The notes under the pieces: generated by a model
Databases searched by the model: none
Seen by the model: the letters and a program-made list of their open reading frames with translations, nothing else
Told to the model about the DNA's origin: nothing
Translations under genes and position numbers: made by a program
In this document: positions 9,851 to 17,947 of the stretch, piece by piece
Layout of the letters: every line of letters starts with the position of its first letter
Numbering within the stretch: position 1 is the stretch's first letter
Source: Mycolicibacterium frederiksbergense
GTDB lineage: Bacteria > Actinomycetota > Actinomycetes > Mycobacteriales > Mycobacteriaceae
Assembly (NCBI RefSeq): GCF_029893345.1
Contig: NZ_JARXVE010000002.1
Coordinates: 310,001 to 374,000 of the forward strand
Reading direction: 5' to 3'
DNA: 64,000 bases

Positions 9851-12436
9851 TCAGCTCACGTCGAAGGCGCGGGCGCGCAGGGAGCGTTCCACCCCGGCAC
9901 GGCCCTCCAGTACCAGGCGGCGCAGTGCGGGCGGCACCTCGGGATCGGACAGGAACGCGTCGGCGGCGTCGAGCCCGTTCTGACTGATATCCCAGGACGG
10001 GTACAGCCCGATCACCACGGTTTGCGCGACCTCGCTGGACCGGCGCGCCCAGACACCCGAGATGGTCGCGAAGTACTGCGCGGTGAACGGGGTCAGCAGC
10101 TCGGCCTGCCCGGGCTGCACGATCCCGCCCACGATCGCGCGGGTGGTGATGTTGGCCAGCGTGTCATCCTCGATGACCTGTTGCCAGGCAGCCGATTTCA
10201 CCACGTCCTGCGGGCGCGCGGCGGCCGCGGCGGCGGCCTGACGCTGCCCGGCCGCGGTCGGGTCGAGCTCGGCCTCTGCGTCGATGAACGGGCTCTCGGG
10301 GCCGTCGGCGTCGATCTGCCCGGAGCGGGCCAGCGCGGTGACGATCCGCCAGCGCAGGTCGGTGTCGATCTGCAGACCGGGCATGTTCACCGCGGCCGGT
10401 TCGTTGTCGAGCAACGTCGAAAGCACGGCGACGTGATTCGGCGACAGCACCGAGGTGCACAGCGCGTTCACGAAGGCGAGTTGGTGATCAGAACCCGGGG
10501 CTGACTCGCGGGCCAGATCGAGCAGCGCATCGCCGAATGCCGGCCAGCCGATTTCGGTGGCCCATTCCGGATCGGCATAGGAGCCCAGCGCGGTCTGCGC
10601 CTGCATCAGCAGCCGCTGAGCCACTCCGACCTCGGTCTCGGCGTGCACCCCGGCCATGACCAGCGCGACGAAGTCGCGGGCCTTCATCTCGGCCTCGCGG
10701 GTCATCTCCCAGGCGGCCGACCAGGCCAGGGTGCGCGGCAGTGAGTCGGCGATATCGGCGATGCGGGTCAGCACCGTCGACAGCGATGCCGGGTCCAGGC
10801 GCAGCGAGCAGTAGGTCAGATCGTCGTCATTGACCATGACCAGCTTGCCGCGTGAAACCCCAACCAGCGCGGGAACATCTGTTGTCGCTCCCTCGACGTC
10901 GAGTTCCTCGCGATGCACCCGGACCAACTTGCCGGAGCCATCGTCGTCGTAGATGCCGACGGCCAGCCGATGCACGCGGGTTTCCCCGGCGCCCGGTGCC
11001 GCGCCCGACTGCGTGATGGCAAACCGGGTGAACGCACCGGTCTCGTCGGTGGCGAAATCGGCCCGCAGTGTGTTCAAACCTGTTGTCTTGAGCCATTGTT
11101 GGCCCCAGCCGGACAGGTCACGCCCGGACGACTTCTCCAGTGCGCCCAGCAGGTCGCCGAAGGTGGCGTTGGCAAAGGCGTGGTCGCGGAAGTAATCCCG
11201 CAGCCCGGACAGGAACTCCTCGAGGCCGACGTAGGCCACCAGCTGCTTGAGCACCGAGGCGCCCTTGGCATAGGTGATGCCGTCGAAGTTGACCTCCACG
11301 GCGGCCAGATCCGGGATGTCGGCGGCGACCGGATGCGTTGAGGGCAGCTGATCCTGCCGGTAGGCCCAGGACTTCTCCGCATTGGCGAACGTGGTCCATG
11401 CGGTGTCGTACTCGGTGGCCTCAACCTGGCACAGCACCGAGGCGAAGGTCGCGAAGGATTCGTTGAGCCACAAGTCATCCCACCAGGCCATGGTGACGAG
11501 ATCGCCGAACCACATGTGCGCCATCTCATGCAGCAGGGTCTCGGCGCGGCGCTCGTAGGAGGCCCGGGTCACTTTGGACCGGAAGACGTAGTCCTCCAAG
11601 AACGTCACCGCGCCCGCGTTCTCCATCGCGCCGGCGTTGAACTCGGGGACGAACAGCTGGTCGTACTTGCCGAAAGCGTAAGGCACGCCGAAGTTCTCGT
11701 GGTAGAAGCCGAACCCCTGCTTGGTTTCGGTGAACAGCCGCTCGGCGTCCATGAACTCAGCCAGCGAGGCCCGGCAGAAGATGCCCAGCGGGATCTCGCC
11801 GTGCGAGTCGGAGTAGGAATCCCGCCACACCGCATACGGGCCGGCGATCAGCGCCGCCAGATAGGTGCTCATTCTCGGGGTGGTGGCGAACGTGTGCACG
11901 GTGGCCGCGCCGTCGGTTTCGGCGGTGGTAGTGGCTCCGTTGGAGATCACCTGCCAGTGCGAGGGCGCGGTGACCTGGACATCGAACGTCGCCTTCAGGT
12001 CGGGCTGATCGAAGCAGGCCAGCATCCGCTTGGCATCGGCGGTCTCGAACTGCGAGTACAGGTAGACCTCTTTGTCGACCGGATCGACGAAGCGGTGCAG
12101 CCCCTCGCCGGTGTTGGAGTACAGGCAGTCGGCGTCGACCACCAGCACGTTGTGTGCTGCCAGCCCGGTCAGCGCTATACCGGTGGACTCGTCGTAGCCG
12201 GACACGTCCAGGGCGACGCCGTTGAGGGTCGCGCTGTGGATGGTCTCGGCCGCCAAGTCGATGAAGGTGTCGGCGCCGGCGAGGGCGTCGAACTCCACGG
12301 TGGTGGTGGATCGGAACGTGCGCTCGCTGGGATTGCCGTTGCCGTCCGTGAGGTCGAGGACCACACGGTAGTTGTCGACGGTAACCAGAGCTGCGCGCTC
12401 GACGGCCTGATCGCGAGTGAGATTGGGAAGTGCCAC
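9851..12436 (-). CDS. pepN: Aminopeptidase N, M1 zinc metallopeptidase
   Basis: This 861-residue protein matches the actinobacterial PepN length. It shows the exopeptidase motif GAMENAG, then the zinc site HEMAHMWFGD followed by NESFA, giving HExxH plus the downstream Glu ligand (about residues 290-320). The long C-terminal alpha-helical ERAP1-like domain is present. The enzyme removes N-terminal residues from peptides and acts in the cytosol, since no signal peptide is seen. The start MALPNLTRDQAVERA is the family's usual N-terminus. It is probably monocistronic: the upstream DUF732 gene on the same strand is separated by 37 nt and encodes a secreted protein. Confidence 0.95.
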   Translation of the reverse strand: MALPNLTRDQAVERAALVTVDNYRVVLDLTDGNGNPSERTFRSTTTVEFDALAGADTFIDLAAETIHSATLNGVALDVSGYDESTGIALTGLAAHNVLVVDADCLYSNTGEGLHRFVDPVDKEVYLYSQFETADAKRMLACFDQPDLKATFDVQVTAPSHWQVISNGATTTAETDGAATVHTFATTPRMSTYLAALIAGPYAVWRDSYSDSHGEIPLGIFCRASLAEFMDAERLFTETKQGFGFYHENFGVPYAFGKYDQLFVPEFNAGAMENAGAVTFLEDYVFRSKVTRASYERRAETLLHEMAHMWFGDLVTMAWWDDLWLNESFATFASVLCQVEATEYDTAWTTFANAEKSWAYRQDQLPSTHPVAADIPDLAAVEVNFDGITYAKGASVLKQLVAYVGLEEFLSGLRDYFRDHAFANATFGDLLGALEKSSGRDLSGWGQQWLKTTGLNTLRADFATDETGAFTRFAITQSGAAPGAGETRVHRLAVGIYDDDGSGKLVRVHREELDVEGATTDVPALVGVSRGKLVMVNDDDLTYCSLRLDPASLSTVLTRIADIADSLPRTLAWSAAWEMTREAEMKARDFVALVMAGVHAETEVGVAQRLLMQAQTALGSYADPEWATEIGWPAFGDALLDLARESAPGSDHQLAFVNALCTSVLSPNHVAVLSTLLDNEPAAVNMPGLQIDTDLRWRIVTALARSGQIDADGPESPFIDAEAELDPTAAGQRQAAAAAAARPQDVVKSAAWQQVIEDDTLANITTRAIVGGIVQPGQAELLTPFTAQYFATISGVWARRSSEVAQTVVIGLYPSWDISQNGLDAADAFLSDPEVPPALRRLVLEGRAGVERSLRARAFDVS

Positions 12437-12473
12437 GCGTCCAACCTATCGGCTGGCCGTCCGGCGGTCCCGG

Positions 12474-12866
12474 CTACCGGGGGAAGCCGGCGATCCCGCT
12501 GAGTGCGTTCAGCGCGCTCAGGTTGTTCAGGATCGAGCCATCGGTGATCGACGTCATCATCTGCGGGCAGTACATCTGGATGGCGATACCGGTGAAGAAC
12601 GAGGCCATCTCCGGCGACATCCCGTTGTTGCCCCGCAACTGGGAGGCCACCGAGGCGAAATTTTTGCCCGGCTCGACGAGCATCGGGCATACGTCCTGGC
12701 CTAGCTGGACGGCGGAACCGGGGTCGCCGTAGCCCACCCCGGCGTTGTTGAGAGCGTTCAGGAACGAGTCGTCGGTCGGGTCAGCCGCAGCCGGCGCTGC
12801 CAACAGCACACCGGCGGCGGCGAAAGCGACGGCGACGGTGCTGGTGATAACGGCACGTGTGGCCAT
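12474..12866 (-). CDS. Secreted DUF732 protein
   Basis: This 130-residue protein has a clear Sec signal peptide (basic MATR, hydrophobic VAVAFAAAGVLLAAP, cleavage near AAA-DPTDD). The mature part has the DUF732 pattern: DDSFLNALNNAGVGY, a conserved Cys in GQDVCPML and a second in IQMYCPQM, probably disulfide-bonded. DUF732 proteins are abundant small exported proteins of mycobacteria with no known biochemical function. A GAGGAG ribosome-binding site precedes the ATG. Confidence 0.85.
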   Translation of the reverse strand: MATRAVITSTVAVAFAAAGVLLAAPAAADPTDDSFLNALNNAGVGYGDPGSAVQLGQDVCPMLVEPGKNFASVASQLRGNNGMSPEMASFFTGIAIQMYCPQMMTSITDGSILNNLSALNALSGIAGFPR

Positions 12867-13036
12867 GCTTGAGCTCCTCAGCTGTCACGCAGAGCACTTG
12901 CAGCGCCCCACTCACTTGGGCAACAGTGGTTGACCAGGATCACAACGACAAAACGGTTTGATAAAAGTCTGCACACTATGCGTTTCCTGTGCCACTTCCG
13001 TGATGCGGACGTGCTGACCGAGATCATGTGCCGCGG

Positions 13037-13062
13037 GGAACATGCCCGTCGCGCCCGCAGTT
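13037..13062 (+). promoter_or_regulatory. SigH/SigE-type promoter
   Basis: GGAAC at 13037-13041 and GTT at 13060-13062 are separated by 18 nt, matching the -35/-10 of mycobacterial ECF factors SigH/SigE. The spacing puts the start of transcription near 13070, about 40 nt before the nitroreductase ATG. Rv2466c, the M. tuberculosis counterpart, belongs to the SigH oxidative-stress regulon (family knowledge). Confidence 0.7.
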
Positions 13063-13108
13063 GTGCTGACGAGAGAATTGACCCAGCTCACACCGAGAGG
13101 ATGCTTCG

Positions 13109-13717
13109 ATGACTCAAAAGGATATTGCCGGTTTCTGGTTCGACCCGCTGTGCCCGTGGTGCTGGATCACCTCGCGCTGGATTCTCGAGGTGCAGCAGGT
13201 GCGCGACATCGAAGTGCAGTTCCACGTGATGAGCCTGGCTGTGCTGAACGAAGGCCGTGACCTGCCGGAGAACTACGTCGAGCTGATGAAGAAGGCGTGG
13301 GGTCCGGTGCGGGTGGCGATCGCCGCTGAACAACTCAAGGGCCAGGAGATCCTGGACCCGCTCTACACGGCCATGGGCACCCGGATCCACAACCAGGACA
13401 ACAAGAACCTCGACGAGGTAATTGCGCAGTCCCTGGAGGAGGTCGGCCTGCCCGCGGATCTGGCCCAGGCCGCCACCACCGACAAGTACGACGAGGCGCT
13501 GCGCAAGAGTCACCACGCCGGCATGGATGCCGTGGGGGAGGATGTCGGCACCCCCACCATCCACGTCAATGGTGTGGCGTTCTTCGGCCCGGTGCTGTCC
13601 AAGATCCCACGCGGTGAGCAGGCCGGAAAGCTGTGGGATGCGTCGGTGACGTTCGCCGCCTACCCGCATTTTTGGGAGCTCAAGCGCAGCCGCACCGAGG
13701 CGCCGGAGTTCGATTAG
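13109..13717 (+). CDS. DsbA-fold mycothiol-dependent nitroreductase (Rv2466c-like)
   Basis: This 202-residue protein has a thioredoxin/DsbA fold with the redox motif CPWC at residues 15-18 (FDPLCPWCW). The M. tuberculosis counterpart is a mycothiol-dependent reductase that activates nitro prodrugs and protects against oxidative stress (family knowledge). There is no signal peptide, so unlike true DsbA it is cytosolic. The ATG at 13109 has a gagagg site 8 nt upstream. The SigH-type promoter just upstream supports a thiol-stress role. It is monocistronic; a short inverted repeat follows the stop. Confidence 0.9.
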   Translation: MTQKDIAGFWFDPLCPWCWITSRWILEVQQVRDIEVQFHVMSLAVLNEGRDLPENYVELMKKAWGPVRVAIAAEQLKGQEILDPLYTAMGTRIHNQDNKNLDEVIAQSLEEVGLPADLAQAATTDKYDEALRKSHHAGMDAVGEDVGTPTIHVNGVAFFGPVLSKIPRGEQAGKLWDASVTFAAYPHFWELKRSRTEAPEFD

Positions 13718-13729
13718 CCGATTCAGCTT

Positions 13730-13750
13730 GCGTGACATCGCTCGTCACGC
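13730..13750 (+). terminator. Short hairpin after the nitroreductase gene
   Basis: A 7-bp perfect inverted repeat (gcgtgac/gtcacgc) with a 7-nt loop sits between the nitroreductase stop and the permease start. It is weak and lacks a T-tract, so it could be a partial terminator or an operator for the cytosine operon. Confidence 0.35.
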
Positions 13751-13780
13751 CACGGTGTACGGCATGACAGTGGTGCCCGC

Positions 13781-15172
13781 ATGACGGCCGAGGCCAGCAC
13801 CGACGGGTCCTATCGCGATCGGATCGCAGCCGTCGAACCTGGTGGCAACGAGTTCATCGCCACTGAGGACCGGCACGGCAAGCCCAGTCAGTTGTTCTGG
13901 ACCTGGACCTCGCCGAACCTGGAATTCGCCACGATCTTCGTCGGCGTGCTCGCCGTGTCGGTCTACGGCATGACCTTCTGGCAGGCCGTGGCCGGTATCA
14001 CGATCGGCGCCGGCCTCGGGGCAGCAGGGCACTACCTGCTGTCCGCGCGCGGGCCGTTGCACGGCGTGCCGCAAATGGTGCTGAGCCGGTTGCCATTCGG
14101 CTTCAAGGGCAACGCCGTCCCGGCCGCGCTGATGTCGATCACCGCCGGGGTCGGCTGGTTCGCCGCCAACAGCGTCAGCGGCGCCTTCGCACTGTCCACA
14201 CTGTTCGGGGTGGCCCCGGTGCTGGCGTTGGTGTTCATCGTGCTGTTCCAGACCTCGTTGGCCTTCTTCGGCCACAACCTGGTCCAGGCCTTCGAGCGGT
14301 GGGCGTTCCCGGTGCTGGCGGTGATCTTCGCGATCACCTCGGTGACCATTTTCAGCAAGGCCGATCTGGGCGCCCCCGCGGTCGAGAGCGGCGTGGGTGG
14401 CCTGGGCGGTTTCCTGCTGACTGTCGGCACCATGTTCGGCTATGCCGCGGGGTGGACGCCGTATGCCGCCGACTATTCGCGCTACCTGCCGGTCACGGTG
14501 TCGCGCACCAAGACCGGGCTGTTCGCGGCGGCCGGACTGTTCGTGTCCTGCGTGCTGCTCGCGTCGGTCGGTGCGGCCTCGGTGACGATCGGGCCGGCGA
14601 TCTCGGATAACCCGACCGAGGCGTTCACCTCGGCGCTGGGTTCATGGCTGGCCAGCCTGACTCTGCTGGCCATCGCGCTCGGTGCCATCTCGGCCAACGC
14701 CATCAATGTCTATTCGGGCGCAATGGCTTTCGTCACCACCGGGGTCAAGCTGCCGCCGCATATCGCCCGGGCGCTGGTCACCGTGTTCTTCGGTGTCACG
14801 GGTTTCCTGATCGCCTGGTGGGCACTGGCCGATGCGGCCGCCAGCTACGTGGCCTTCCTGTTGATCATCGCGTACTGGATCGGGCCGTGGCTGGGCGTGG
14901 TGTTCGCCGACCAGTATCTGCGCCGCGGCCAGGACGTGACCGGGTTGTTCTACGACCGTGCCTATACCAACTGGCCCGGGCTGGTGGCATTCGTGATCGG
15001 CCTGGTGGTGTCGGTGACGTTGTTCTGCAATCAGGCGAACTTCGTCGGTTTCGTCACCCGCGCGGTTCCGCAACTTGGAGACATCACCTTCTTTGTAGGG
15101 TTCGTAATCGCCGCGGCCGGCTACCTGGTGCTGTGTCGGTCCAGGATCGAAACCGAAAGGGAGCTGGTGTGA
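13781..15172 (+). CDS. NCS1-family nucleobase permease (probable cytosine)
   Basis: This 463-residue, highly hydrophobic protein has about 12 predicted membrane segments. The N-terminus (WTWTSPNLEFATIFVGVLA) and the segment GYAAGWTPYAADYSRYLP are typical of cytosine/purine permeases of the NCS1 family, which import nucleobases by cation symport. A cytosine-type substrate is supported by the cytosine deaminase gene that starts inside its stop codon (GTGTGA overlap). It is the first gene of a three-gene unit. Confidence 0.88.
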   Translation: MTAEASTDGSYRDRIAAVEPGGNEFIATEDRHGKPSQLFWTWTSPNLEFATIFVGVLAVSVYGMTFWQAVAGITIGAGLGAAGHYLLSARGPLHGVPQMVLSRLPFGFKGNAVPAALMSITAGVGWFAANSVSGAFALSTLFGVAPVLALVFIVLFQTSLAFFGHNLVQAFERWAFPVLAVIFAITSVTIFSKADLGAPAVESGVGGLGGFLLTVGTMFGYAAGWTPYAADYSRYLPVTVSRTKTGLFAAAGLFVSCVLLASVGAASVTIGPAISDNPTEAFTSALGSWLASLTLLAIALGAISANAINVYSGAMAFVTTGVKLPPHIARALVTVFFGVTGFLIAWWALADAAASYVAFLLIIAYWIGPWLGVVFADQYLRRGQDVTGLFYDRAYTNWPGLVAFVIGLVVSVTLFCNQANFVGFVTRAVPQLGDITFFVGFVIAAAGYLVLCRSRIETERELV

Positions 15173-15609
15173 CGCCTGAGCAGATGCTCGACGTGGCCGT
15201 GATCGAGGCGCGAAAGGGGTTGGCCGAAGGCGGGATTCCGATCGGCGCCGCATTGTTCAGCAGCGATGGTCAGTTGCTGGGCGCCGGGCACAACCGGCGC
15301 GTGCAGGACGACGACCCGTCGGTGCATGCCGAGACCGACGCGTTCCGCGCCGCAGGGCGGCAACGCGGCTACCGCTCCACGATCATGGTGACGACGCTCT
15401 CGCCGTGTTGGTACTGCAGCGGGCTGGTCCGGCAGTTCAACATCGGTGCGCTGGTGATCGGCGAGGCGCGCACATTCCACGGCGGGCACGACTGGCTGGC
15501 CGAACACGGGGTGACGGTGACCGTGCTCGACGATCCACAGTGCGTCACCATGATGGAGGAGTTCATCGCGGCCAAGCCGGAGCTGTGGGCGGAGGACATC
15601 GGCGAATGA
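15169..15609 (+). CDS. Yeast-type cytosine deaminase
   Basis: This 146-residue protein is of the CDA/Fcy1 size, not the 400-residue bacterial CodA. The zinc site is visible: HAETDAFR (His ligand and catalytic Glu) and TLSPCWYCSG (two Cys ligands). The C-terminus, ending PELWAEDIGE, closely resembles the end of Saccharomyces Fcy1 as I remember it. The expected reaction is cytosine to uracil plus ammonia. The GTG start at 15169 overlaps the permease stop, and its stop overlaps the oxygenase ATG by 4 nt. A related nucleobase substrate such as 5-methylcytosine cannot be excluded. Confidence 0.87.
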   Translation: MTPEQMLDVAVIEARKGLAEGGIPIGAALFSSDGQLLGAGHNRRVQDDDPSVHAETDAFRAAGRQRGYRSTIMVTTLSPCWYCSGLVRQFNIGALVIGEARTFHGGHDWLAEHGVTVTVLDDPQCVTMMEEFIAAKPELWAEDIGE

Positions 15610-16565
15610 GCGCCATTGCGACAGTGGATATCTCGCGCTGGTACGACGGCGGAGCCGAGGCCGACGCGGTAGCCGCCGAAGTCGACGCCGGCCTGCAGCG
15701 GGCCGGGTTCATCGTGGTGACCGGCCATGGCGTGGACGCCGGATTGGCCGCGCGGGTGCGCGCGGCGAGCCGGGAGTTTTTCGCGCTGCCCGATGAGGTC
15801 AAGCAGGCCTACTCGGTACCGGTCGGCGGCCACGGCTGGATCGGCCCGGGCGCCGAGGCCAACGGTTATGCCGAAGGCACCGAGACCCCGCCGGACCTCA
15901 AAGAGAGTTACAGCCTGGGGGCCGAGACCACGACCGGTGACCCGGAGGTGGACCGGATCTGGTTCGCGCCCAACGTTTGGCCGGCCGAGGTGGCGGCACT
16001 GCAGCCGTTGGTCACCGAATACACCGCGGCGATGCGCAGACTCTCCGACGACCTGCTGGCGCTGTTCGCCCACGCGCTCGGGTTGCCGGTCAATCCCTTT
16101 GTCGCACTGGCTGATCGGCCGACCTGGACGATGAACATCAACCACTATCCGCCGGTGAGTGTGGTGGGCGAGCCCGAGCCGGGGCAGTTCCGTATCGGGC
16201 CGCACACCGATTTCGGCACCGTCACGGTGCTCGACCGTGAACCCGGGGCCGGGGGACTGCAGGTGTACTCCGAGGTCAACGGCTGGGAGGACGCGCCGTG
16301 GGAGCCCGGGGCGCTGACCGTCAACATCGGGGACCTGCTGGAGTACTGGAGCGGGCGGCGCTGGCCGTCGGGGCGCCACCGGGTGCTGCCGCCGCAACCG
16401 CACGCGCCCGAGGAGGACCTGGTCTCGTTGATCTACTTCTACGAGGCCAACCACGATGCGCTCGTCGCTCCGCTGGAGCCGCCGATCGGCAAGGTGGCCG
16501 GTCTGCAGCCGGTGACGTCGTCTGAATTCATCAGGGAGCGCCTCGACGCCATCACCATCGGCTGA
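15606..16565 (+). CDS. 2-oxoglutarate/Fe(II) oxygenase, isopenicillin-N-synthase family
   Basis: This 319-residue protein has the DIOX_N domain (GFIVVTGHGVD, residues ~35-45) followed by the catalytic jelly roll. The iron triad is visible as HTDFG and a downstream His in GRHRVLPP; the 2-oxoglutarate Arg could be in the following segment. ATG overlaps the deaminase stop, so the three genes are coupled. Thymine-7-hydroxylase belongs to this superfamily (family knowledge). With a nucleobase permease and deaminase, a pyrimidine or methyl-pyrimidine substrate is the natural hypothesis, but the sequence alone does not prove it. Confidence 0.85.
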   Translation: MSAIATVDISRWYDGGAEADAVAAEVDAGLQRAGFIVVTGHGVDAGLAARVRAASREFFALPDEVKQAYSVPVGGHGWIGPGAEANGYAEGTETPPDLKESYSLGAETTTGDPEVDRIWFAPNVWPAEVAALQPLVTEYTAAMRRLSDDLLALFAHALGLPVNPFVALADRPTWTMNINHYPPVSVVGEPEPGQFRIGPHTDFGTVTVLDREPGAGGLQVYSEVNGWEDAPWEPGALTVNIGDLLEYWSGRRWPSGRHRVLPPQPHAPEEDLVSLIYFYEANHDALVAPLEPPIGKVAGLQPVTSSEFIRERLDAITIG

Positions 16566-16606
16566 GCCGATAGTTAGCAGGAGTGGCTGACCGCTCGTCT
16601 GAGAGA

Positions 16607-17089
16607 ATGACCGGCATGCGCGTCTACCTCGGTGCCGACCATGCCGGCTACGAACTCAAGCAAGCCATCATCGAGCACCTCACCAAGAACGGCCATGAGC
16701 CGATCGACTGTGGTGCTTTCAGCTACGACGCGGAGGACGACTACCCGGCGTTCTGCATCGCCGCCGCGGTGAAGACCGTCGCCGATCCCGGCAGCCTGGG
16801 CATCGTGCTGGGCGGCTCGGGCAACGGTGAGCAGATCGCCGCCAACAAGGTGCCCGGCGCCCGCTGCGCCCTGGCCTGGAGCGTCGAGACCGCTGAGCTG
16901 GCCCGCCAGCACAACAACGCGCAGCTGATCGGCATCGGCGGCCGGATGCACACCACCGAGGAGGCGCTGGCGATTGTCGACGCGTTCCTGGCCACCCCGT
17001 GGTCGGAGGCCGACCGGCATCAGCGCCGGATCGACATCCTGGCCGCCTACGAGAAGGATCACGTAGCCCCGCCGGTTCCCGGCGCCTGA
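16607..17089 (+). CDS. rpiB: Ribose-5-phosphate isomerase B
   Basis: This 160-residue protein starts MTGMRVYLGADHAGYELKQ, the usual mycobacterial RpiB start; the first Met gives the known length and a further in-frame upstream codon is rejected. LacAB/RpiB motifs are clear: GADHAGYELK (substrate), the GSGNGEQIAANK anion hole, and a C-terminal VDAFLATPW segment. It interconverts ribose-5-P and ribulose-5-P in the pentose phosphate pathway. The nei gene follows 6 nt after the stop, an arrangement conserved with Rv2465c-Rv2464c. Confidence 0.95.
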   Translation: MTGMRVYLGADHAGYELKQAIIEHLTKNGHEPIDCGAFSYDAEDDYPAFCIAAAVKTVADPGSLGIVLGGSGNGEQIAANKVPGARCALAWSVETAELARQHNNAQLIGIGGRMHTTEEALAIVDAFLATPWSEADRHQRRIDILAAYEKDHVAPPVPGA

Positions 17090-17095
17090 TCCGGG

Positions 17096-17890
17096 ATGCC
17101 GGAAGGGCACACCCTGCACCGGCTGGCCCGACTGCACCAGAAGCGGTTCGGCCGGGCTCCGGTGGTGGTGTCCAGCCCACAGGGCCGCTTCGCCGACGGT
17201 GCGGCAGCGGTCAACGGCCAGGTGCTCAAACAGGCCTCGGCCTGGGGTAAGCACCTGTTCCACCACTACGACGGCGGCCGGGTGGTGCACATCCATCTCG
17301 GTTTGTACGGAAGCTTCACCGAGGCCCCCATCCCGTTGGGGTTGCCGGTCGGGCAGGTGCGGATGCGCATGGTCGGCACCGAATTCGGCACCGATCTTCG
17401 CGGCCCCACCGTGTGTGAGCTGATCGCCGAGCCCGAGATCGCCGACGTGGTGGCCAGGCTCGGCCCCGACCCGCTGCGCAAGGACGCCGACTCCGCGCTG
17501 GCCTGGGCGCGAATCAGTAAGTCGCGCAGGTCAATCGGCGCGCTGCTGATGGATCAGTCGGTGATTGCCGGTGTCGGCAACGTGTATCGCAGTGAGCTGC
17601 TGTTCCGCCACCGCATCGACCCCTACCGGCCGGGCACGCATCTGGGGCAGGCCGAATTCGGCGCCATGTGGACCGATCTGGTCGAGCTGATGAAGGTCGG
17701 CGTGCGCCGGGGCAAGATCGTCGTGGTCGCACCCGAGCACGACCACGGCGCCCCGTCCTACGGTCCGGGCCGGCCCCGCACCTATGTCTATCGCCGGGCG
17801 GGGGAGACGTGCCGGGTGTGCGGTGCCACGGTGCGCACCGCAGAGCTGGAGGGACGCAACCTGTTCTGGTGCCCGGACTGTCAGACGTGA
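17096..17890 (+). CDS. nei: Fpg/Nei-family DNA glycosylase (endonuclease VIII-like)
   Basis: This 264-residue protein begins MPEGHTLHRLA; Pro2 and Glu3 are the catalytic N-terminus of the family, so the start is certain once the Met is removed. The helix-two-turn-helix segment (LLMDQSVIAGVGNVYRSELLF) and a C-terminal zinc finger (CRVCG...FWCPDCQ) are present. The enzyme excises oxidised pyrimidines and nicks the abasic site. It corresponds to Rv2464c (Nei1) by position. It is coupled to rpiB, with 6 nt between them. Confidence 0.94.
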   Translation: MPEGHTLHRLARLHQKRFGRAPVVVSSPQGRFADGAAAVNGQVLKQASAWGKHLFHHYDGGRVVHIHLGLYGSFTEAPIPLGLPVGQVRMRMVGTEFGTDLRGPTVCELIAEPEIADVVARLGPDPLRKDADSALAWARISKSRRSIGALLMDQSVIAGVGNVYRSELLFRHRIDPYRPGTHLGQAEFGAMWTDLVELMKVGVRRGKIVVVAPEHDHGAPSYGPGRPRTYVYRRAGETCRVCGATVRTAELEGRNLFWCPDCQT

Positions 17891-17898
17891 GTGCGCGT

Positions 17899-17930
17899 TT
17901 GACCTTGCCCTCGACGGCAATGTTTACAGT
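17899..17930 (+). promoter_or_regulatory. MerR-type promoter with central dyad
   Basis: TTGACC (17899-17904) and TACAGT (17925-17930) are separated by 20 nt, longer than the usual 17 and typical of promoters activated by MerR proteins through DNA twisting. A dyad, ttgcc/ggcaa (17905-17909 and 17916-17920), lies in the spacer where MerR proteins bind. It sits directly upstream of the MerR-fusion gene, suggesting autoregulation. Confidence 0.65.
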
Positions 17931-17947
17931 CGGGGCGAGGACATGAC

